From Reyranella sp. CPCC 100927 (GTDB lineage Bacteria; Pseudomonadota; Alphaproteobacteria; Reyranellales; Reyranellaceae), in NCBI RefSeq assembly GCF_007859315.1, contig NZ_VOHA01000009.1, positions 186,001 through 250,000 on the forward strand: DNA of 64,000 nucleotides, given 5' to 3'. Below the pieces are notes generated by a model. It was given only the letters and a program-made list of their open reading frames with translations. It was not told the origin of the DNA and did not search any database. The position numbers were made by a program, and so were the translations under genes. Below are positions 17,465 to 27,850 of this stretch, piece by piece (within the stretch, counting starts at the first letter, position 1; every line of letters starts with the position of its first letter).

Positions 17465-18970
17465 ATGCGTCTGGGCGATCTCCTTCGGCTCTCCGCTCCG
17501 GACGCGCGCGGCGCGCCGGAGGCGGTGCGCGACCTGGAGATCGCCGGCCTGACTGCCGACTCCCGCGCGGTGCGATCGGGCTGGCTGTTCGCGGCATTGC
17601 CGGGCAGCAAGGTGGATGGCGCCAGCTTCGCGCGCCAGGCGGCGGCAGCCGGCGCAGTGGCGGTGCTGGCCGCCGATGATGCCCAACTGGGTGCGTTGCC
17701 TGATCATGTCGTGGTCATCCGGGATCCCGAACCGCGCCGGCGACTTGCCCGCATGGCGGCCGCGATGGCCGGCCCACAGCCATTGGCGGTGGTGGCGGTC
17801 ACCGGTACCAGCGGCAAGACCTCGGTTGCCGAATTCACGCGCCAGATGTTCGCCGGCGCCGGTTTTTCCGCCGGCAGCCTGGGGACACTGGGCATCGTCT
17901 CGCCGCACCGCGTCACGCCGCCGGGACTCACCACACCGGATCCCGTCCAGCTGCATCGCGATCTCGCAACCTTGGCCAGCGATGGCGTGAACTACGTGGC
18001 GATGGAAGCGTCGAGCCATGGGCTGGATCAGTACCGCCTCGACGGCATTCGCTTCTCGGCCGCCGCCTTCACCAATCTTTCGCGCGACCACCTCGATTAT
18101 CATCCGTCGATGGACGCCTATCTCGCCGCCAAGGCGCGTCTGTTCGATGTGCTGCTGCCCAGCGGCGGCACCGCCGTGATCAATGCCGACAGCGCGCATG
18201 CCGCGCCGTTGATCGACATCAGCCGGCGGCGCCATCAGCGGTTGTGGTGCTACGGCAGTCGCGGCGATGAACTGCGGCTTGAGGCGGCGACGCCGCACGG
18301 CGAGGGGCAACGCCTCGTGCTGTCGTTGTTCGGCATCCGTCATGACGTCGAACTGCCGCTGATCGGCGCCTTCATGGCCGGCAACGCTTTGGCGGCATTC
18401 GGCCTGGCGGTCGCTGTCGGCGTGTCGGTCGACTCGGCGCTGGCGACCATGGCGCGCCTGAAAGGCGCGCCCGGCCGGCTCGATCGCGTCGCCACGCATC
18501 CGCTGGGTGCGCCGGTGCTGGTCGACTATGCGCACAAGCCTGACGCGCTGGAGCAGGTCCTGCGCGCCCTGCGGCCGCATACGCGCGGCCGCCTGATCGT
18601 GGTGTTCGGTTGTGGCGGTGATCGCGATCCGGGCAAGCGCCCGATCATGGGCGACATCGCCGCCCGGTTGTCGGACGTCGCCATCGTTACCGACGACAAT
18701 CCGCGCAGCGAGGATGCCGCTGCGATCCGATCGGCGATCCTGGATGGCATGACCGCGGCGCAGGCCGATGTGATCGAGGTCAAGGACGGCCGGCGTGCCG
18801 CGATCCGGACCGGTCTCGAGGCCGTGCGGAGCACCGATGATCTTGTCGTGATTGCCGGCAAGGGCCATGAGCAGGGCCAGACCATCGGCGGCGTAACGCA
18901 CCCCTTCGACGATGCGGCCGTCGCGCGCGAACTGCTGGGCATTGCCCCACCGCGAGGAGCCGCCGCATGA
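17465..18970 (+). CDS. murE: UDP-MurNAc-L-Ala-D-Glu:meso-diaminopimelate ligase
   Basis: A 501-residue Mur ligase. The ATP loop VTGTSGKTS lies at about residues 111-119. The substrate-gate motif DDNPR (about residues 410-414) indicates addition of meso-diaminopimelate rather than lysine, as expected in Gram-negative bacteria. Other Mur signatures include EASSHGLDQYR and FTNLSRDHLDYH. The ATG at 17465 directly follows the ftsI stop (17461-17463); the frame is open upstream but only within ftsI. The enzyme adds the third peptide residue in the cytoplasm. Confidence 0.96.
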   Translation: MRLGDLLRLSAPDARGAPEAVRDLEIAGLTADSRAVRSGWLFAALPGSKVDGASFARQAAAAGAVAVLAADDAQLGALPDHVVVIRDPEPRRRLARMAAAMAGPQPLAVVAVTGTSGKTSVAEFTRQMFAGAGFSAGSLGTLGIVSPHRVTPPGLTTPDPVQLHRDLATLASDGVNYVAMEASSHGLDQYRLDGIRFSAAAFTNLSRDHLDYHPSMDAYLAAKARLFDVLLPSGGTAVINADSAHAAPLIDISRRRHQRLWCYGSRGDELRLEAATPHGEGQRLVLSLFGIRHDVELPLIGAFMAGNALAAFGLAVAVGVSVDSALATMARLKGAPGRLDRVATHPLGAPVLVDYAHKPDALEQVLRALRPHTRGRLIVVFGCGGDRDPGKRPIMGDIAARLSDVAIVTDDNPRSEDAAAIRSAILDGMTAAQADVIEVKDGRRAAIRTGLEAVRSTDDLVVIAGKGHEQGQTIGGVTHPFDDAAVARELLGIAPPRGAAA

Positions 18971-20421
18971 GCGTCATGCCCCACCGCACCGTGCTGTGGC
19001 GTGGCGCCGACGTGACCGCCGCCAGCGGTGGGCAGGCGTTGGGCGGCACGACGTGGAATGCCGGTGGCATTTCCATCGATACGCGGACGTTGCGTGCCGG
19101 TGATCTGTTCGTGGCTCTGAAAGGCGAGGCCGCCGACGGCCATGCCTTTGTCGAGGCGGCGTTCGCCAAGGGTGCGGCCGCGGCGCTGGTGTCCGACCCC
19201 GGCGTGGGTGTTGGTGTCGGCCCGCTGGTGTGCGTGCCCGATACGCTGGGCGCGCTGGAGGCGCTGGGGCGCGCTGCGCGTGCGCGCAGCCGGGCGCAGT
19301 TCGTGGCGGTGACCGGCAGCCTGGGCAAGACCAGCACCAAGGAAGCGCTACGCGTCGTGCTGGGGAGCCAGGACAAGACGCACGCTGCCGAGGCCAGCTA
19401 CAACAATCACATCGGCGTGCCGCTGACATTGGCACGCCTGCCGGCCGATGCCCGCTATGCCGTGTGCGAGGTCGGCACCAACCATCCCGGCGAGATCGAG
19501 CCGCTGGCGCGGATGGTGCAGGCCCATGTTGGTATCATCACGAACGTCGAGGCTGTGCATATCGGAAATTTTGGCAGCGTCGATGCAATCGCGGAGGAGA
19601 AGGCGAAGCTCTTTGTCGGCATGGACCCTTCGCTTGCCGGTGGTCCTGTTGCCGTCCTGCCGCGCGACAGCGCCCATTTCTTTCGCTTGGCGCAATGGGC
19701 CGATGCCGCTGGTGCATCGCGGCAGCTGACATTCGGTGAGCATGAGGCAGCGGAATACCGCCTGCTGGGGTGCGACCTCGAGGACACCGGCAGCGCCGTC
19801 ACGGCGCTGGCGCAGGGGCGTGAACTCCGCTATCGCCTCGGCGCCCCGGGCCGGCACTGGGTGTTGAACAGCCTCGCCGTGCTGGCCGCTTCGGCGGCGC
19901 TGGGTGTCGACGTCGATGCGGCTGCGGCAGCGCTGGCGGGTGTTGCGGCACCTGTTGGCCGCGGCGCGCGGCGGCGCGTGTCGCTGGCGGACGGCAGCGT
20001 CGAGCTGATCGACGAAAGCTACAACGCCAGTCCGCCGTCGGTGCGCGCCATGTTGGCGTTGCTGGCGGCGGCGCGGCCCGGTCCGGGTGGTCGCCGGCTG
20101 CTGGTGCTGGGCGACATGCTCGAACTGGGCGCCGACAGCGAGGCCATGCACGTCGCGCTGGCACCCGCCGTCGAGGCCAGTGGCGCCGACCTGGTGTTCA
20201 CTGCCGGCGTCGGCATGGGGGCATTGCATCGCGCGTTGCCACCCCGGCTGCGCGCGGCACATGCGCCGGATTCGTCGCGTCTGGCGCAGCGGGTGGTCGA
20301 GGCGTTGCAGGCAGGTGATGTCGTGGCGGTGAAAGGATCGCTGGGCTCGAAAATGAAAGTGATCGTCGAAGCGATCCTCGCGCTGGGCGAGGCCCGGTCG
20401 AACCGCACGGGAGGCCGCTGA
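18967..20421 (+). CDS. murF: UDP-MurNAc-tripeptide:D-alanyl-D-alanine ligase
   Basis: A 484-residue Mur ligase with the ATP loop [14 protein letters not shown] at about residues 113-126. Other family marks are [42 protein letters not shown] and [15 protein letters not shown], the last being MurF-specific. It adds D-Ala-D-Ala made by Ddl, which is encoded further down the same cluster. The ATG overlaps murE by 4 bases. Confidence 0.96.
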   Translation: MSVMPHRTVLWRGADVTAASGGQALGGTTWNAGGISIDTRTLRAGDLFVALKGEAADGHAFVEAAFAKGAAAALVSDPGVGVGVGPLVCVPDTLGALEALGRAARARSRAQFVAVTGSLGKTSTKEALRVVLGSQDKTHAAEASYNNHIGVPLTLARLPADARYAVCEVGTNHPGEIEPLARMVQAHVGIITNVEAVHIGNFGSVDAIAEEKAKLFVGMDPSLAGGPVAVLPRDSAHFFRLAQWADAAGASRQLTFGEHEAAEYRLLGCDLEDTGSAVTALAQGRELRYRLGAPGRHWVLNSLAVLAASAALGVDVDAAAAALAGVAAPVGRGARRRVSLADGSVELIDESYNASPPSVRAMLALLAAARPGPGGRRLLVLGDMLELGADSEAMHVALAPAVEASGADLVFTAGVGMGALHRALPPRLRAAHAPDSSRLAQRVVEALQAGDVVAVKGSLGSKMKVIVEAILALGEARSNRTGGR

Positions 20422-20423
20422 CC

Positions 20424-21515
20424 GTGCTGTACCAACTGTTTGCCCCGCTGGCCGACCAGTTCAGCCTGTTCAACCTCTTTCGCTACATCACGTTCCGCTC
20501 CGGTGGCGCGTTCCTGACCGCGCTGCTGCTGTCATTCATGGTCGGCGGCCGGCTGATCGCATGGCTGCGCAGCAAACAGGGCAAGGGTCAGCCCATTCGC
20601 GATGATGGACCGGAGAGCCACCTGCTCACCAAGAAAGGCACGCCCACCATGGGCGGCTTTTTGATTCTGATCGCGTTGGTGGTGAGCACGCTGTTGTGGG
20701 CCGACCTGCGCAACCGCTACGTCTGGATCGTGCTGCTGTTGACCCTGGGGTTCGGCGCCATCGGGTTCGTCGACGATTACCTGAAGGTCAGCAAACGCAA
20801 TACACGCGGCTTGCCGGGGCGCCTGAAGTTGATCGTGGCGGTCACCATGTCGGTCATCGCTGCCGTCTTGATTGCCGATCTGTCGCCGGCGGCGCTGCGA
20901 TATCAGCTGGCGGTGCCGTTCCTGAAGTCGGTTCTGATTCCGCTGGGCCTGATCGGGTTCCTGATCTTCGCGTCGCTGGTCATCGTCGGCGCCTCCAACG
21001 CGGTGAATCTCACCGACGGCCTTGATGGGTTGGCGATCGGTCCGGTGATCATCGCCACCGGCGTGTTCGGCCTCATCAGCTATATCGTCGGCAACGCCGT
21101 GTTGACCAACTATCTGCAGATCCACGCCGTGCCGGGCTCGGGCGAGCTGATCATCCTGTGCGCCGCCTTGATTGGCGGTGGCCTCGGTTTCCTGTGGTTC
21201 AACGCACCGCCGGCCATGGTGTTCATGGGCGACACCGGGTCGCTCGCCATGGGTGGCGCGCTGGGCGCCATTGCGGTGGTGATCAAGCACGAGATCGTGC
21301 TGGCGATCGTTGGTGGGTTGTTCGTGCTGGAGACCGTGTCGGTCGTGGTCCAGGTGGCATCCTTCAAGCTCACCGGGCGGCGCGTGTTTCGCATGGCGCC
21401 GCTGCATCATCACTTCGAGAAGAAAGGCTGGGCCGAGCCCACCATCGTCATCCGCTTCTGGATCATCGCCACCGTGCTGGCCATCGTCGGCCTGGCCACA
21501 CTCAAGCTGCGGTGA
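20424..21515 (+). CDS. mraY: Phospho-N-acetylmuramoyl-pentapeptide transferase
   Basis: A 363-residue polytopic membrane enzyme of ten TM segments that makes lipid I on undecaprenyl phosphate. Conserved segments are KKGTPTMGG, the catalytic Asp pair in [33 protein letters not shown] and the His-rich loop [13 protein letters not shown]. It starts at GTG 20424 with GGGAGG about 9 bases upstream; no ATG gives the conserved [10 protein letters not shown]-terminus. Confidence 0.97.
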   Translation: MLYQLFAPLADQFSLFNLFRYITFRSGGAFLTALLLSFMVGGRLIAWLRSKQGKGQPIRDDGPESHLLTKKGTPTMGGFLILIALVVSTLLWADLRNRYVWIVLLLTLGFGAIGFVDDYLKVSKRNTRGLPGRLKLIVAVTMSVIAAVLIADLSPAALRYQLAVPFLKSVLIPLGLIGFLIFASLVIVGASNAVNLTDGLDGLAIGPVIIATGVFGLISYIVGNAVLTNYLQIHAVPGSGELIILCAALIGGGLGFLWFNAPPAMVFMGDTGSLAMGGALGAIAVVIKHEIVLAIVGGLFVLETVSVVVQVASFKLTGRRVFRMAPLHHHFEKKGWAEPTIVIRFWIIATVLAIVGLATLKLR

Positions 21516-21521
21516 GGGGAG

Positions 21522-22913
21522 ATGATTGATCTGTCGTCCCTGCAGGGTTCGCGGTTCGCCGTGCTGGGGCTCGCCCGCAGCGGGCTGGCGGCGGCGCGGG
21601 CCCTGCAGGCGGCGCAGGTCGATTTCGCGGTCTGGGATGATGACGCCACCCGGCGCGCCCAGGCGCAGAGCCAGGGGTTTCCCCTGGCCGATCCGGCATC
21701 GTTGGACTGGAACCGCTGGGATGCGCTGGTGCTGAGCCCCGGCATCCCGCACACGTTTCCCAAGCCGCATCCCGCCGCCGTCGCGGCGCGCGCCGCCGGC
21801 AAGCCGGTGATCGGCGACATCGAACTGCTGGCGCGCAGCGGCGCGCCGGAACGCATCATCGGCATCACCGGCACCAACGGCAAGTCCACCACCACGGCCC
21901 TGATCGGCCACATCCTCAAGAACGCCGGCATCAAGCGCGACATCGGCGGCAATTTCGGTCCGGCGGCGCTGGATTTCCGGCCGCTGGGCGCCGACGGTGT
22001 CTACGTGCTGGAACTGTCGTCGTTCCAGCTCGAACTGGTGCCAAGCCTGCGGTGCCAGGTGGCGATCTGGCTCAACATCACACCTGATCACATCGATCGT
22101 CACGGCGATCTCGACGGCTATGTTGCCGCCAAGCGGCACATCTTCGACAACCAGCAGCCGGGCGACCTGGCAGTGATCGGCATCGACGATGCGCCCTCGC
22201 AGCAGACGGCCGCCGGATTGGCGGCAGCGCCGGCCACCATCGTCACGGTCCACATCGGTCAACCCAATCCCACGGGCATATCGGTCGTTGCCGGCCGTCT
22301 GCGGGATGCGCGCAACGACACTGAGATCGACCTCAAACCCATCAAGAACCTGCCGGGTGCCCACAATTGGCAGAACGCAGCCTGTGCCTATGCGGCCTGT
22401 CGTGCGCTGGGCATGACGGTCGAGGCCATCGCACAGGGGCTGGCGACGTACCCGGGGCTGGTGCATCGCCAGGAGCGGGTCGCAATCGTGGATGGCATCG
22501 TCTACGTCAACGACAGCAAGGCGACCAACGCCGATGCCACAGAGAAGGCACTGGCGGCCTATGACACCATCTATTGGCTGGTCGGCGGTACGCCCAAGGC
22601 CGAAGGCATCGTGCCGCTCGAGCCATTGTTCGGCCGCGTCGTGCATGCATTCCTGATCGGTGCGTCGAGCGACGCCTTCGCCGCCACGCTCGAGGGCAGG
22701 GTCCCTTACGCACGCTGCGGCGATCTGAAGACGGCCGTGCAGCAGGCGCATGCGATGGCGTCGCGCGAGCGTCGCGCCGATGCCGTCGTGTTGTTGTCCC
22801 CGGCATGTGCTTCCTACGACCAGTGGCCGAATTTCGAGGTGCGCGGCGATGCGTTTCGCACCATGGCGCGCGCCTTGCCGGGCGCCGTGGTTGAGGCGGG
22901 AGGGGTTGCATGA
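21522..22913 (+). CDS. murD: UDP-MurNAc-L-alanine:D-glutamate ligase
   Basis: A 463-residue Mur ligase. The N-terminal nucleotide fold starts GSRFAVLGLARSGLAAARAL. The ATP loop GTNGKSTTTALIGHIL is near residue 116. YVLELSSFQLE, LNITPDHIDRH and YVNDSKATNADAT are characteristic of MurD. It adds D-Glu to UDP-MurNAc-L-Ala. The ATG lies 6 bases after the mraY stop with a GGGGAG site, and the 3' end overlaps ftsW by 4 bases. Confidence 0.96.
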   Translation: MIDLSSLQGSRFAVLGLARSGLAAARALQAAQVDFAVWDDDATRRAQAQSQGFPLADPASLDWNRWDALVLSPGIPHTFPKPHPAAVAARAAGKPVIGDIELLARSGAPERIIGITGTNGKSTTTALIGHILKNAGIKRDIGGNFGPAALDFRPLGADGVYVLELSSFQLELVPSLRCQVAIWLNITPDHIDRHGDLDGYVAAKRHIFDNQQPGDLAVIGIDDAPSQQTAAGLAAAPATIVTVHIGQPNPTGISVVAGRLRDARNDTEIDLKPIKNLPGAHNWQNAACAYAACRALGMTVEAIAQGLATYPGLVHRQERVAIVDGIVYVNDSKATNADATEKALAAYDTIYWLVGGTPKAEGIVPLEPLFGRVVHAFLIGASSDAFAATLEGRVPYARCGDLKTAVQQAHAMASRERRADAVVLLSPACASYDQWPNFEVRGDAFRTMARALPGAVVEAGGVA

Positions 22914-24037
22914 TCTCAGTGCCGCGCAACGATACCTCCGTCGTCGGCCGCTGGTGGTGGACGGTCGATCGCTGGTCGCTGGGTGCCGTGCTGCTGATCA
23001 TGGCGGTGGGCGTGATGCTGACCATGGCGGCATCGCCACCGGCGGCGGAGCGCATCGGCGCCGATTCCTTCCACTTCGTGCGCCGCCAGCTGTTGTTTCT
23101 GCCTATTGCGCTCGGCATCATGCTGGCGATCTCGCTGGCGCCGCCGCGCATGGTCCGGCGGCTGGCGCTGGTGGTGTTCGCCATCGGTCTGATAGCGCTG
23201 GCCGCCACCATGGTGGTCGGCACCGAGATCAAAGGCGCCCGGCGATGGATCTCGCTGCCGGGCTTCGGCACCCTGCAGCCGTCGGAATTCGTGAAGCCCA
23301 GCCTGGCGGTGATCTCGGCCTGGCTGTTTGCGCAGAAGAAGCTCAATCCGCGGTTCCCTGGCTTCCTGCTGGCGACGCTGTTGTTCGCCGCCGTGCTGGG
23401 CATGCTGCTGGTGCAGCCCGACCTCGGCATGTCGGTGGTCGTGACCGTGGTGTGGGCGGCGCAGTTCTTCCTCGCCGGCCTGCCGCTGTGGCTGGCCGTC
23501 GTCGGCACCGGCATGGCGGGCGTCGGGCTGGTTGGCGCCTACCTGTCGTTCTCGCATGTTCAGAGCCGCATCGAGCGCTTCATGAATCCCGATGCCGGCG
23601 AGAACTATCAGGTCAACACGGCGCTCGAAGCCTTCATGAACGGCGGCATGTTCGGCCGCGGACCGGGCGAGGGCACGGTGAAGGCGCAGCTGCCTGACGC
23701 GCATACCGACTTCGTGATGGCCGTGGCCGGCGAGGAGTTCGGCCTCATCGCCTGCCTGATCGTCCTGCTGCTGTTTGCGTTCGTCACGTTGCGCTCGATG
23801 TCGCGCATCATGAACGAGACCAGCTTGTTCATCATGCTGGCGGCGGCGGGTCTGGTGATCCAGTTCGGCCTTCAGGCTTTCATCAACATGGCCTCGACCG
23901 TGCAGCTGATGCCGGCCAAGGGCATGACCCTGCCGTTCATCTCCTACGGCGGTTCGTCGGCCGTCGCCATGGCGGTGGCGGTCGGCATGATGCTGGCCTT
24001 GACGCGCGAGCGCGCCGGGCTGGGGGAGGCGGCATGA
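22910..24037 (+). CDS. ftsW: Septal peptidoglycan glycosyltransferase FtsW (SEDS family)
   Basis: A 375-residue SEDS protein with about ten TM segments. Conserved motifs are KGARRWISLPGFGTLQPSEF, LLVQPDLGMSVV, the large periplasmic loop with NYQVNTALEAFMNGGMFGRG, and PFISYGGSS near the end. FtsW polymerises lipid II at the septum with FtsI. Overlaps of 4 bases on both sides suggest tight translational coupling with murD and murG. Confidence 0.96.
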   Translation: MISVPRNDTSVVGRWWWTVDRWSLGAVLLIMAVGVMLTMAASPPAAERIGADSFHFVRRQLLFLPIALGIMLAISLAPPRMVRRLALVVFAIGLIALAATMVVGTEIKGARRWISLPGFGTLQPSEFVKPSLAVISAWLFAQKKLNPRFPGFLLATLLFAAVLGMLLVQPDLGMSVVVTVVWAAQFFLAGLPLWLAVVGTGMAGVGLVGAYLSFSHVQSRIERFMNPDAGENYQVNTALEAFMNGGMFGRGPGEGTVKAQLPDAHTDFVMAVAGEEFGLIACLIVLLLFAFVTLRSMSRIMNETSLFIMLAAAGLVIQFGLQAFINMASTVQLMPAKGMTLPFISYGGSSAVAMAVAVGMMLALTRERAGLGEAA

Positions 24038-25290
24038 ACCCGCCGCGCGGTCCCGTGATCCTGACTGCCGGCGGCACCGGCGGCCATGTGTTCCCCGCCG
24101 AGTCGCTGGCGGGCGAACTGGCGCGTCGTGGCGTACCCCTGGCCCTGATCACCGACGACCGCGGCCGGCAATGGCAGGGTGCGCTGGGGGCGCTGCCGGT
24201 GCATCGCGTGCACGCCGCCAGTCCGGGCGCCGGCGGCGCGCTCAACCGCGTGCGCAATGCCGCGGCGCTCGGCATCGGCGTCGTGCAGTCGCTGGCGCTG
24301 CTGGGCCGCCTGGCGCCCAGCGCAGTGATCGGTTTCGGAGGTTACGCCAGCGTTCCGGCGATGTTCGCCGCCCGCCTGCGCCGGCTGCCGACCCTGATCC
24401 ACGAGCAGAATGCCGTGCTGGGGCGCGCCAACCGCCTGGTGACCAGCCCGCACACAACCATTGCCACCGCCTTCAAGGCGGTGCGGCACTTGGGCGAGCG
24501 CGATCCGCGGGTGCGCCTGGTCGGCAATCCCGTGCGCGATGCCGTGCGCGCGCTGCGCGACGTGCCCTACGTGCCGCCGGTGGCGGACGGCGACATCCGG
24601 ATGGTCGTCATCGGCGGCAGCCAGGGCGCCGCCTCGTTCGGCGTCGTGATCCCCGAGGCGATCGCGGCATTGCCTGAGGCATTGCGGCGACGGCTCAAGC
24701 TTGCCCAGCAATGCCGCGCCGAGGATCTGGAGCGCGTGCGCGCGTTCTATGCCGAACACGCCATTGCCGCCGACTGCCAGACTTTCTTCTCTGACTTCCC
24801 GGCCCGTCTGGCCGGGGCCCACCTCGTTGTCGCACGGGCGGGAGCGTCGACAGTGGCCGAATTGACCACTTCCGGTCGGCCATCGGTCCTCGTCCCCTTC
24901 CCCCACGCAACTGAGGACCATCAACGCGCGAACGCCAAGGCGATCGACGAGGTGGGCGCCTCCATCCTGCTGCCGCACGAGCGCTTCACGCCGGACGCTC
25001 TGCGCGGGCACCTCGAGACGCTGTTCGCGGCACCCGAGCGCCTGGCGGCGATGGCGGCGGCGGCACGCGATGCCGGCCGCCCCGATGCCACGCAGCAACT
25101 CGCCGATCTCGTCGTCGACCTGGTCGGTTTCGCCCACCGTCGTCCCGAGCGCAGCGAAGGACCTGTTGAGCCATCGCAACGCACGGGGTCATCCGTCACG
25201 CACCGGCTTCAACCGGAATCGCGCGCGCGGTATGACACTGCAACAGGTTCTTCACCTTGCTCAGAAAGACAAACGGGAGCCGCGGCATGA
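24034..25290 (+). CDS. murG: Lipid II synthase MurG, with C-terminal extension derived from a repeat element
   Basis: A 418-residue GT-B glycosyltransferase that adds GlcNAc to lipid I at the inner face of the membrane. The N-terminal [17 protein letters not shown] loop, [37 protein letters not shown] and the C-terminal [26 protein letters not shown] motifs are all present. The family is normally about 355-370 residues. Here the conserved fold ends near residue 366 ([13 protein letters not shown]), and about 50 further residues, beginning [12 protein letters not shown], are encoded by a degenerate palindromic element (25139-25270). The extension is probably disordered and runs to the 4-base overlap with murC. 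Confidence 0.95.
   Translation: MNPPRGPVILTAGGTGGHVFPAESLAGELARRGVPLALITDDRGRQWQGALGALPVHRVHAASPGAGGALNRVRNAAALGIGVVQSLALLGRLAPSAVIGFGGYASVPAMFAARLRRLPTLIHEQNAVLGRANRLVTSPHTTIATAFKAVRHLGERDPRVRLVGNPVRDAVRALRDVPYVPPVADGDIRMVVIGGSQGAASFGVVIPEAIAALPEALRRRLKLAQQCRAEDLERVRAFYAEHAIAADCQTFFSDFPARLAGAHLVVARAGASTVAELTTSGRPSVLVPFPHATEDHQRANAKAIDEVGASILLPHERFTPDALRGHLETLFAAPERLAAMAAAARDAGRPDATQQLADLVVDLVGFAHRRPERSEGPVEPSQRTGSSVTHRLQPESRARYDTATGSSPCSERQTGAAA
25139..25270. repeat. Degenerate family A palindromic element inside the murG reading frame
   Basis: The left arm 25139-25168 and the right arm 25241-25270 are complementary at 22 of 30 positions around 72 bases. The left arm carries the family A core (CCCGAGCGCAGCGAAGGACC) also seen at 3713 and 58189. 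The right arm has decayed. The element lies wholly within the 3' end of murG and stops 17 bases before the murC start codon. Confidence 0.75.
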
Positions 25291-26753
25291 GAGCCCTGCC
25301 GCTCAGCATCGGTATGATCCATTTCGTCGGCATCGGCGGCATCGGCATGTCCGGCATCGCCGAGGTGCTGCACAATCTTGGCTACAAGGTGCAGGGCAGC
25401 GACGTTGCCGACAACGCCAACTGCAAGCGGCTGGCGGCGCTGGGCATCAAGGTCATGATCGGCCACCGCGCCGACAACCTGGGTAATGCCGAGGTTGTCG
25501 TGGTGTCGTCGGCGGTCAAGGCCGACAACCCCGAGGTGCTGGCCGCGCGCACCCGCTTCGTGCCCGTGGTACGCCGCGCCGAGATGCTGGGCGAGCTGAT
25601 GCGGCTCAAATGGTCGGTGGCGGTCGGCGGCACCCACGGCAAGACCACCACCACATCGATGATCGCTTCCTTGCTTGATGCGGCGCACATCGATCCCACG
25701 GTCATCAACGGCGGCATCATCAACGCCTACGGCACCAATGCGCGGCTGGGCGGCGGCGATTGGATGGTGGTCGAGTCCGACGAGTCGGACGGCTCCTTCC
25801 TGCGCCTGCCGGCGACGATCGCCGTTGTCACCAATATCGACCCCGAGCATCTCGACCACTACGGCGACTTCGACGCCGTGCGTGCGGCCTTCGTGACCTT
25901 CGTCGAGAACATCCCGTTCTACGGCTTTGCGGTGCTGTGCTTCGATCATCCCGAGGTGCAGGCCATCATCCCGCGCGTGTCGGACCGCCGCATCGTGACC
26001 TACGGGCTGGCCGCCAACGCCGATGTGCGCGCCGTCAACCTGCGGCTCGACCGCGAGGGCGCCGACTTCGATGTCGTGGTGACCAACCGCGCCACCAACG
26101 AAACCCGCAACATCCCGAGCATGCGCCTGCCGATGTTCGGGCAGCACAACGTGCAGAATGCGCTCGCCGCCATTTCGGTGGCGGTCGAGATGGGCATCGA
26201 CGACGATACGATCCGCAGCGGCCTGGCGCACTTCTCGGGCGTCAAGCGCCGCTTCACCAAGACCGGCGAGGCACACGGCATCACGGTGATCGACGATTAC
26301 GGGCACCACCCGGTCGAGATCGCCGCCGTCCTGCGCGCGGCGCGCCAGGCTTATGGCGGTTCCGGCCAGGTGATCGCGGTCGCCCAGCCGCACCGCTTCA
26401 CCCGGCTGCGCGATCTGCGGGATGACTTCGCCCGCTGCTTCGGCGATGCCGATGTCGTTGTCGTCGCCGACGTCTACCCGGCCGGCGAGGCGCCGATCGC
26501 CGGGGTCGACAAGCAGATGCTGATCGAACGCATCCAGCAGACCGGCCATCCTCGCGTCATGGCGCTCAACGCGCCGGCGGACCTGCCCGAACTGTTGTGG
26601 ACCGTGGCGCGCCCCGGCGACGTCGTGATCTGCCTGGGCGCCGGCAGCATCTCGGGCTGGGCCTATGCGCTGCCAGATCAGCTGCGCCAGCTGGCGTCGG
26701 AGCGCGCCGCCCCGCGCGTGATCACCAACAATGCGGGCGGGCGACCGGCATGA
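25287..26753 (+). CDS. murC: UDP-N-acetylmuramate:L-alanine ligase
   Basis: A 488-residue Mur ligase. Family landmarks are [18 protein letters not shown] at the N-terminus, the ATP loop [18 protein letters not shown] near residue 113, [23 protein letters not shown] and [10 protein letters not shown]. It adds L-Ala to UDP-MurNAc. The ATG at 25287 overlaps the murG stop by 4 bases and has ACGGGAG about 8 bases upstream. The frame is open to 25257 but those codons are in the murG tail. Confidence 0.96.
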   Translation: MRALPLSIGMIHFVGIGGIGMSGIAEVLHNLGYKVQGSDVADNANCKRLAALGIKVMIGHRADNLGNAEVVVVSSAVKADNPEVLAARTRFVPVVRRAEMLGELMRLKWSVAVGGTHGKTTTTSMIASLLDAAHIDPTVINGGIINAYGTNARLGGGDWMVVESDESDGSFLRLPATIAVVTNIDPEHLDHYGDFDAVRAAFVTFVENIPFYGFAVLCFDHPEVQAIIPRVSDRRIVTYGLAANADVRAVNLRLDREGADFDVVVTNRATNETRNIPSMRLPMFGQHNVQNALAAISVAVEMGIDDDTIRSGLAHFSGVKRRFTKTGEAHGITVIDDYGHHPVEIAAVLRAARQAYGGSGQVIAVAQPHRFTRLRDLRDDFARCFGDADVVVVADVYPAGEAPIAGVDKQMLIERIQQTGHPRVMALNAPADLPELLWTVARPGDVVICLGAGSISGWAYALPDQLRQLASERAAPRVITNNAGGRPA

Positions 26754-27703
26754 ACGCTGTGGCGCGGACCACCTCGCACCTGATCGACCGGCTGCCGCCG
26801 GTACGGGGTCGGCTGACCGCCGGCGCGCCGCTGGCATCGGTGACGTGGTTCCGCGCCGGTGGTCCAGCCGAAGTACTGTTCCGGCCGGCCGACCTCGATG
26901 ATCTCGCCGGTTTCCTGGCCGCCGCACCCGAGGATGTGCCGATCACCGTGCTGGGCGTTGCCTCGAACCTGCTGGTGCGTGATGGCGGCATTCCCGGCGT
27001 CGTGATCCGGCTGCTGCGCGGTTTCACCGACATCGCCATCGAGGGCGATTATGTGATGGCTGGTGCGGGCGCGCTCGACCTGAACGTCGCGCTCACGGCA
27101 CGCGATCACGGCCTGGCCGGGCTTGAGTTCCTCAGTGGCGTGCCGGGGACGATCGGCGGCGCGCTGCGCATGAACGCCGGCGCCTATGGCGGCGAGGTGA
27201 AGAACGTCATCGTGCACGCCGACGCCGTCGATCGCCGCGGCCAGCGCCTGCGCCTGTTGCCGGCTGATCTCGGCTTCACCTACCGCCACTGCGCTGTGCC
27301 CGGCTCGGTGATCTTCACCGGCGCGACGCTGCGCGGCCAGCCGGGTGATCAGAATGCCATCGCAGCCCGCATCAGCGAGATCGATCGCGCGCGGGGCGAG
27401 AGCCAGCCGCGCAGTCGCACCGGCGGGTCAACCTTCACCAACCCACCCGGCGACAGTGCCTGGCGCCTGATCGACGCCGCCGGCTGCCGCGGGTTGCGGA
27501 TGGGCGGCGCGCAGGTCTCAGAGAAGCACTGCAATTTCCTGATCAACACCGGCGAGGCCACGGCGCGCGACATCGAGGCGCTGGGCGAGGAAGTGCGCCG
27601 TCGCGTCTACCAGACATCGGGTGTCGCCCTGCACTGGGAGATCATGCGTATCGGCGCGCCGCGCGCGGGTGACGCGCCGGTGGTGCCAGGAGCGCCGTCA
27701 TGA
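26750..27703 (+). CDS. murB: UDP-N-acetylenolpyruvoylglucosamine reductase
   Basis: A 317-residue FAD enzyme that reduces enolpyruvyl-UDP-GlcNAc to UDP-MurNAc. It shows [15 protein letters not shown] and [15 protein letters not shown] (FAD-binding), [25 protein letters not shown], and the proton-donor Ser in [10 protein letters not shown]. The YRHC-type pattern fits the shorter type II (MurB-IIa) enzymes. The ATG at 26750 overlaps murC by 4 bases. A palindromic element follows within the operon. Confidence 0.95.
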   Translation: MNAVARTTSHLIDRLPPVRGRLTAGAPLASVTWFRAGGPAEVLFRPADLDDLAGFLAAAPEDVPITVLGVASNLLVRDGGIPGVVIRLLRGFTDIAIEGDYVMAGAGALDLNVALTARDHGLAGLEFLSGVPGTIGGALRMNAGAYGGEVKNVIVHADAVDRRGQRLRLLPADLGFTYRHCAVPGSVIFTGATLRGQPGDQNAIAARISEIDRARGESQPRSRTGGSTFTNPPGDSAWRLIDAAGCRGLRMGGAQVSEKHCNFLINTGEATARDIEALGEEVRRRVYQTSGVALHWEIMRIGAPRAGDAPVVPGAPS

Positions 27704-27733
27704 CCCGGCATTGGTGGAGGCACACCAATCATG

Positions 27734-27834
27734 CCTCCTCCCCCTTGTGGGGAGGGTTGGGGAGGGGGCGCTCCACACCAGGCGCTTCGTTTGTCGACCC
27801 CCCACCCCAACCCTCCCCCACAAGGGGGAGGGGG
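27734..27834. repeat. CT/AG-rich nested palindromic element between murB and ddl (family C)
   Basis: The left arm 27734-27768 and the right arm 27798-27834 are near-complementary, with small length differences. Both contain the short hairpin core CCCCTTGTGGGG or CCCCCACAAGGGGG. It fills the 147-base gap between murB and ddl, the only substantial gap within the mraZ-ftsA run. It has no T-tract, so it need not terminate transcription but could affect mRNA processing. Confidence 0.85.
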
Positions 27835-27850
27835 ATAAGAGAGTACCGTC

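Noticed and set aside
20532-22751. A 739-codon minus-strand open frame opposite mraY and murD
   Set aside because: It mirrors two essential plus-strand genes, is His/Arg/Gln-rich in the way antisense frames of high-G+C genes are, and shows no domain.
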